From contig CAMOUE010000083.1 in the NCBI GenBank assembly GCA_946626265.1, positions 1 through 8,974 of the forward strand: DNA of 8,974 nucleotides, read 5' to 3'. The position numbers were made by a program, and so were the translations under genes. Positions 6,356 through 8,974 of the stretch are shown piece after piece (the first letter of the stretch is position 1; every line of letters starts with the position of its first letter). Origin of the DNA: an uncultured Eggerthellaceae bacterium (GTDB lineage Bacteria > Actinomycetota > Coriobacteriia > Coriobacteriales > Eggerthellaceae). The notes beneath the pieces were generated by a model that saw nothing but the letters and a program-made list of their open reading frames with translations, searched no databases and was not told the DNA's origin.

Positions 6356-7507
6356 CTAAAGCCCAAAGCATTCCTCAGCGAGCAGCGTCATGAAATCGTC
6401 GGAAAGGTAAACGGGAAGCTTGCGCGCCGTCTTCTCGGTCCGATGCGCATTCGAATCGACATTGTAGCTGATGAGCGCTCGGCAACACCACGTGACCGAG
6501 CGCAATGCTGTCATCTTGCGCCATGCGTCGAACCGCTCGTCGAAGTTCCCCCGCTCGAAGCGACCATCGACGGCGCGCCAGTAATCGTTCACAAACCCTT
6601 CGACACCGCGCGACGGGAACAGGAATTCGCTGTCCCAGAACGTGGTCGTCGGCGCCACGAAGTACGCGACATCTTGCGCGACCTCGCCGATAATAGGCCG
6701 CTCCCAGTCGACGAAGTAGCCGGGATTCTCACAGAAGCGGCCCACCTGCCGGGTGTTCGCCGCAGCCGCATGGGCCGACGCACCAGGAATGAGGAAATGC
6801 GAGGGCAGCGTCTCGGTGTTCACGATGTGAGCTTGCCCGCTTGCGCATCCAGGCGCGAGAGCAGACGCGGCATCGCGTGCGGAACCTTCAATAGGCTTGG
6901 CAGCATCGATGAACCGGCGCGCCCATCTGGTAATTCGCGCGTCTTCGAACGCCGACGCGAGATAGATTTCGAACCGCTCCAGGCATTCTTCGAAAAGCTC
7001 GCGAAGCGGGTCTTTCGGCCTGTGGAGTTTTTTGGCCTGCTCGGCGGGAACGGCGTGCACGTCGGCCATGATCTGAGCAGCGCAACGCAGGTCGCCCGGC
7101 CTGAGGTGGTCGAAATCGAGCATGTCGCCCTCGCAGAACCCGATGACGAGCGCGCCTTTTCCCGGCGCACCTTTCGTGCTGTCGACGAAAAGCGGCTTCG
7201 GCACACGCCCCGATTGCTCAAGCGCCTCGAGTGCAGCATATTCGTATCCGACCTGGTCGTCGTGGAACGGTTGGCTCGCCACGTTGATGCGCAGCACGAA
7301 CGAGCGCCCCGTCGACGGATCGTCGATGCGGTAGTTCAGGTTGTGCTCCCCCATGCCGAGCGGGCTCAACTCGAGCGATGTTTCTGCATCAGCGCCGATT
7401 GCCACGCGAAGAGCCTGGTTCGATGCCAGATACGCCTTCGCCTGCTCGAGATTTCTTCGCGCCTGATTGGATCCGCCCACTACATTCGCCGCCTTCCCTA
7501 TTCGCAC
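6356..7507 (-). CDS. Choline kinase / aminoglycoside phosphotransferase superfamily protein
   Basis: 383 residues with a protein-kinase-like (APH/ChoK) layout. A Gly-rich nucleotide loop GMGEHNLNYRI (51-61) is followed by FVLRI with R73 at the usual nucleotide-binding strand. The catalytic loop reads HIVNTETLPSHFLI (227-240) where family members usually have HxDxxxxN; N230, E232 and H237 fill the H, D and N positions. The metal-binding segment VDWE (266-269) with D267 is intact, then GEVAQDVAYFVAPTTTFWDSE (274-294), which suits a small-molecule kinase group in anaerobes whose substrate I cannot name. The start is uncertain: GTG 7507 opens the frame, but GTG 7480 (codon 10) has GGGAAGG 11 nt upstream and may be the real start. 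A small same-strand ORF overlaps the start. There is no sign of resistance-gene context, so antibiotic modification is unlikely. Confidence 0.82.
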   Translation of the reverse strand: MRIGKAANVVGGSNQARRNLEQAKAYLASNQALRVAIGADAETSLELSPLGMGEHNLNYRIDDPSTGRSFVLRINVASQPFHDDQVGYEYAALEALEQSGRVPKPLFVDSTKGAPGKGALVIGFCEGDMLDFDHLRPGDLRCAAQIMADVHAVPAEQAKKLHRPKDPLRELFEECLERFEIYLASAFEDARITRWARRFIDAAKPIEGSARDAASALAPGCASGQAHIVNTETLPSHFLIPGASAHAAAANTRQVGRFCENPGYFVDWERPIIGEVAQDVAYFVAPTTTFWDSEFLFPSRGVEGFVNDYWRAVDGRFERGNFDERFDAWRKMTALRSVTWCCRALISYNVDSNAHRTEKTARKLPVYLSDDFMTLLAEECFGL

Positions 7508-7599
7508 CTTTTGTCCATGATAATGAAACGCTCGGGGCTTCGGTAGCGGGTGTTTGACTGCACTTGGGCAGCGAGTTCTTGGGCGGCGAGCCTGAGCAC
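7498..7599 (-). CDS. Small ORF (33 codons) just upstream of the phosphotransferase
   Basis: GTG 7599 opens a 33-residue frame ending at TAG 7500-7498, overlapping the first codons of the phosphotransferase frame by 10 bp. A GAGG lies 5 nt before the GTG. It begins VLRLAAQELAAQVQ and ends FIIMDKRCE. The repeat LAAQE-LAAQV is encoded by a 13-bp direct repeat (7563-7575 and 7578-7590) whose only difference is a silent Ala codon change, which favours real coding history. It could be a leader peptide coupled to the kinase or the remnant tail of a lost gene: a stop codon in the AT-rich stretch closes the frame about 10 codons upstream. I do not recognise the peptide. Confidence 0.3.
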   Translation of the reverse strand: MLRLAAQELAAQVQSNTRYRSPERFIIMDKRCE

Positions 7600-7633
7600 C
7601 AGCGCCTCGAAATAAACAAACTTAAATTAGCTC

Positions 7634-7662
7634 TTGTCTTTTAATAGACTATGTCTTATATT
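7634..7662 (+). promoter_or_regulatory. Sigma-70-type promoter for the candidate small RNA, with internal inverted repeats
   Basis: TTGTCT (7634-7639, 4/6 to TTGACA), exactly 17 bp spacer, TATATT (7657-7662, 5/6 to TATAAT). It sits in an AT-rich island in otherwise GC-rich DNA. The spacer carries alternating arms GTCT (7636-7639), AGAC (7646-7649) and GTCT (7653-7656); AGACTATGTCT is a palindrome abutting the -10 and may be an operator. Predicted start is about 7669. Confidence 0.6.
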
Positions 7663-7687
7663 GAAGGAGGTCTGAAGCACAACGATT
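7655..7687 (-). promoter_or_regulatory. Overlapping divergent promoter towards the phosphotransferase
   Basis: On the minus strand TATAAG (7660-7655) matches a -10 at 5/6, with a poor -35 TTGTGC about 16 bp upstream (near 7682-7677). Its -10 overlaps that of the rightward promoter (7657-7662), so the two would compete. Transcription would start near 7648, inside the GTCT/AGAC repeats, and read the small ORF and the phosphotransferase. Confidence 0.35.
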
Positions 7688-7768
7688 GTGAATCCCCTCC
7701 TATCGCAATCCCCGCTTCAAAAAACGAGCCGCCATTGCGTCCCTCCACTGCGATGGCGGCTTGTTTTT
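7669..7768 (+). ncRNA. Candidate ~100-nt C-rich small RNA with anti-Shine-Dalgarno motifs
   Basis: A good promoter (7634-7662) is followed after about 100 nt by a strong intrinsic terminator, with no plausible gene between. The transcript has TGAAGC (7673-7678) pairing with GCTTCA (7714-7719). Inside that is ACAA-CGA-TTGT (7679-7689). The segment 7691-7713 is left single-stranded and contains CCCCTCCT (7694-7701). The terminator loop (7740-7748) reads TCCCTCCAC. Both C-rich motifs complement the purine-rich SD (AGGAGG). C-rich loops that pair with SDs are an established feature of Gram-positive regulatory RNAs such as RsaE and RNAIII. No known RNA family was recognised; the function is inferred. 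Confidence 0.5.
7719..7768. terminator. Strong bidirectional intrinsic terminator
   Basis: Arms 7725-7739 and 7749-7763 pair over 15 bp (12 Watson-Crick pairs, 3 G-U) around GAGCCGCCAT / ATGGCGGCTT, with a 9-nt loop (7740-7748). On the plus strand TTTTT (7764-7768) follows. On the minus strand AAAAAA (7719-7724) gives a U6 run. It can end the small RNA rightwards and read-through from the 8081-8761 gene leftwards. Confidence 0.85.
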
Positions 7769-7798
7769 GAGACAACAACCTACCGGTCTGCGCAAGGA

Positions 7799-7893
7799 AA
7801 ACCCCGCGATTCCTTCAGAACATCCGCCATCTCGTGCACTGGATCGGACTCACTGCACGAGATTGCGGCCATTCTGAAGAAAACGCGGGGTTT
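7799..7893. repeat. 95-nt long imperfect inverted repeat / hairpin
   Basis: The arms pair in nested order: AAACCCCGCG (7799-7808) with CGCGGGGTTT (7884-7893), 10 bp; a 4x4 internal loop; CTTCAGAA (7813-7820) with TTCTGAAG (7872-7879), 8 bp; a 3x3 loop; CCGC (7824-7827) with GCGG (7865-7868); one mismatch; ATCTCGTGCA (7829-7838) with TGCACGAGAT (7854-7863), 10 bp; a 15-nt loop. That is 32 perfect pairs over 40 positions per arm. On the minus strand TTTT follows the stem, so it may also terminate leftward transcripts. No clear target-site duplication was seen. It could be a palindromic mobile unit, a processed structure or a 3'-end stabiliser. Confidence 0.8.
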
Positions 7894-8043
7894 AGCCTTA
7901 CTAGCTTTTTACCACACTTGCAGACATGCCACGCAAGGCTTTTCGAGCTGCGAATATCGAAAACAGCAGATAACTAAGGGGCCGCGATTCGCGCTCACGT
8001 TTTCCGCGCAACGCCCCTGCATCTACCTGGTGACTACACCTCA
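7894..8043. other. Non-coding stretch with small stem-loops
   Basis: Together with the hairpin and terminator this completes the ~310-bp gene-free interval 7769-8080. It contains CTTGC/GCAAG arms near 7917-7938 and a longer fold AGGGGC (7977-7982) with GCCCCT (8013-8018) enclosing GCGC (7991-7994) and GCGC (8006-8009). It is the 3' flank of the minus-strand gene 8081-8761. No gene is supported. Confidence 0.4.
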
Positions 8044-8085
8044 GCGTCTACCAAGCGCCTACCCGGCGTCTACCAAGCGCCTACC
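8044..8085. repeat. 20-bp tandem duplication spanning the stop of the beta-helix gene
   Basis: GCGTCTACCAAGCGCCTACC occurs exactly twice, at 8044-8063 and 8066-8085 (period 22 bp, spacer CG). The second copy contains the TAG stop (8083-8081) and part of the final Trp codon of the minus-strand gene, so its last codons and stop are duplicated downstream. Confidence 0.9.
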
Positions 8086-8761
8086 ACTTCTCGACGATGT
8101 TGCCCGGATCCTTGAAGATGCGCAGGGCGGGCACGAAGCCGCGCACGCGCGAGAGCGGGTAGACGTTGGAATGGCAGCCGATGACCGTGCCGGGGTTAAG
8201 TACGCTGTTGCAGCCGACCTCGACGCCGTCGCCCAGCATGGCGCCGAACTTCTTCAGGCCGGTCTCGATGGCCTCGCCCGTCGCGAAGTCCTTCACGGTC
8301 ACGAGCGACTTGTCGCTCTTGAGGTTCGACGTGATGGCGCCCGCGCCCATGTGCGCGCCGAAGCCGAGGATGGAGTCACCCACGTAGTTGTAGTGCGGCA
8401 CCTGCGCCTTGTCGAACAGGATGACGTTCTTCAGCTCGGTCGAGTTGCCCACGACCGCGCCCTTGCCCACGATGGCCGGGCAGCGCAAAAACGCGCACTG
8501 GCGAACCTCCGCGCCGTGGTCGATGATGAGGGGCGAACCGATGTAGGCGCTGTCGAAGACGTTGGCGTCCTTGGCGATCCACACACCTTCCGACGGATTG
8601 TCGAACTCGTCGGCAGGCAGCGTCGGCCCGAGCTCGAGGATGAACTCCTTGATGTGCGCGAGCGCTTCCCACGGATACTCGAAACGCTCGAGCAGCGGTG
8701 CCGCAATGGTGTTCGACAAATCGTACAAATCAGCAATTTTCGCCTTCATGCAATGCTCCAT
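8081..8761 (-). CDS. Left-handed beta-helix acyl/acetyltransferase related to the GlmU C-terminal domain
   Basis: 226 residues. Residues 1-60 are a helical lead-in, and from about 61 hexapeptide-repeat sequence runs to ~200: WIAKDANVFDSAYIGSPLIIDHGAEV, IVGKGAVVGNSTEL, VILFDKAQVPHYNYVGDS, ILGFGAHMGAGAITSN, GAMLGDGVEVGCNSVLNPGTVIGCHSNVYP. VPHYNYVGDS..GAHMGAGAITSN parallels the GlmU acetyltransferase active site, with H123 at the catalytic His position. The GlmU N-terminal nucleotidyltransferase domain is absent, so it may transfer an acetyl group to a (nucleotide-)sugar made elsewhere, as a cytosolic trimer; databases often label such proteins UDP-N-acetylglucosamine pyrophosphorylase-related. 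ATG 8761 has GGAGG 7 nt upstream; ATG 8749 (residue 5, MKAKIADLY) also has GGAG 6 nt upstream and is a real alternative. A 20-bp duplication covers its stop codon. The substrate is unknown. Confidence 0.85.
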   Translation of the reverse strand: MEHCMKAKIADLYDLSNTIAAPLLERFEYPWEALAHIKEFILELGPTLPADEFDNPSEGVWIAKDANVFDSAYIGSPLIIDHGAEVRQCAFLRCPAIVGKGAVVGNSTELKNVILFDKAQVPHYNYVGDSILGFGAHMGAGAITSNLKSDKSLVTVKDFATGEAIETGLKKFGAMLGDGVEVGCNSVLNPGTVIGCHSNVYPLSRVRGFVPALRIFKDPGNIVEKW

Positions 8762-8857
8762 TCCCCCGCCTCCGTCGGCGGCATACAGTTTTCGAAACCA
8801 ACAACGAGGAACCGTCCTTACGGAAGCGCCTCTTTGTTCGGCTTCAACAATACCAAA
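8762..8857 (-). promoter_or_regulatory. Upstream region of the beta-helix gene
   Basis: A 96-bp gap on the minus strand between the upstream gene's terminator and the beta-helix start. The SD GGAGG lies near 8773-8769. No -35/-10 pair with good spacing was found, although TTGTTG occurs near 8804-8799. The terminator at 8858-8888 implies the gene has its own promoter here. Confidence 0.3.
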
Positions 8858-8888
8858 ACGGGCGGCCCGGTGATGTCGGACCGCCCGT
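8855..8888 (-). terminator. Intrinsic terminator of the gene at the right edge
   Basis: ACGGGCGG (8858-8865) and CCGCCCGT (8881-8888) form a perfect 8-bp stem, extended by CCG/CGG after one mismatch, with a short loop. On the minus strand the stem is followed by TTTT (8858-8855). It lies 33 bp after the stop codon of the partial gene. Confidence 0.75.
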
Positions 8889-8921
8889 CAATCATTCATT
8901 TTCTGCTTCGCTTCGCACTCG

Positions 8922-8974
8922 TTACAGCGTCAGCTTCGAGGCCGCGCCCTCGTCGCAGAAGAAGGTGACGTCGG
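8922..8974 (-). CDS. C-terminal fragment of an unidentified gene (runs off the window)
   Basis: The minus strand is open from the window edge to TAA at 8924-8922, giving a 16-residue end DVTFFCDEGAASKLTL. The frame is supported by GC-rich third positions and by a strong terminator 33 bp after the stop. The peptide is too short for me to name a family. It lies upstream of the beta-helix gene on the same strand, but the terminator makes co-transcription unlikely. Confidence 0.5.
   Translation of the reverse strand, partial: DVTFFCDEGAASKLTL

Noticed and set aside
6347..7546. 399-codon plus-strand ORF
   Set aside because: Antisense to the phosphotransferase, which has recognisable motifs; the product is Arg-rich shadow sequence.
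7660..7770. T-box or known riboswitch leader
   Set aside because: No T-box consensus and no downstream gene on the same strand; it ends at a terminator facing a convergent gene.
7799..7893. Insertion sequence remnant
   Set aside because: No transposase trace, no clear target-site duplication; kept only as an inverted repeat.
7563..8085. CRISPR array suggested by short direct repeats at 7563-7590 and 8044-8085
   Set aside because: Only two copies of each unrelated repeat, with 2-bp spacing; no spacers and no cas genes.
7688..8968. Long plus-strand ORF (426 codons) opening just after GAAGGAGGT at 7663-7671
   Set aside because: It runs through a strong terminator, a long hairpin and then antisense to the well-supported beta-helix gene; the composition is shadow-like and the SD spacing to GTG 7688 is too long.

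Overview
The window looks like a chromosomal segment of a high-GC Gram-positive anaerobe of the Coriobacteriia, most likely Eggerthellaceae (Slackia/Eggerthella type). The organism call is an inference from protein resemblance and base composition. It rests mainly on the gene at 70-1062, whose layout (VFDIGSS start, GSASPMET and LPYRxGGYGLP motifs, Vsr/DUF559-like C-terminus) I associate with that group. Codons are strongly GC-rich and SD sites are purine-rich.

Layout. (1) 70-1062, minus: uncharacterised Vsr-like endonuclease-fold protein. (2) 1180-2142, minus: cysteine synthase CysK. (3) 2143-2353: AT-rich divergent control region with palindromes and two competing hairpins in the cysK leader. 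(4) 2354-3568, plus: cystathionine gamma-lyase/synthase interrupted by one in-frame TAA. (5) 3642-4832, plus: MalY/PatB-type C-S lyase. (6) 4873-5277, plus: PaaI-like hotdog thioesterase. (7) 5267-6187, minus: tyrosine phosphatase with a repetitive C-terminal tail, overlapping gene 6 tail to tail. (8) 6356-7507, minus: choline/aminoglycoside-type phosphotransferase with a non-canonical catalytic loop. (9) 7508-8080: an intergenic region rich in signals. It holds a small ORF, overlapping divergent promoters, a candidate ~100-nt C-rich small RNA ending in a bidirectional terminator, a 95-nt imperfect hairpin and a tandem duplication. (10) 8081-8761, minus: left-handed beta-helix acyltransferase related to the GlmU C-terminal domain. 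(11) 8922-8974, minus: the last 16 codons of an unidentified gene, followed by its terminator.

How the genes fit together. Genes 2, 4 and 5 form a sulfur amino acid island. CysK makes cysteine from O-acetylserine and sulfide. The interrupted CGL-type enzyme would handle transsulfuration. MalY/PatB cleaves C-S bonds in cystathionine or cysteine to give sulfide or homocysteine. With the CGL gene truncated, MalY is the only intact C-S lyase in the window and may carry that role alone.

The most unusual signals are the candidate small RNA at about 7669-7768, which presents two anti-Shine-Dalgarno C-rich motifs; the single nonsense codon in an otherwise intact CGL gene; the long hairpin at 7799-7893; and repeats spanning the stop codons of several genes. 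No CRISPR array, insertion sequence, tRNA or rRNA was seen.
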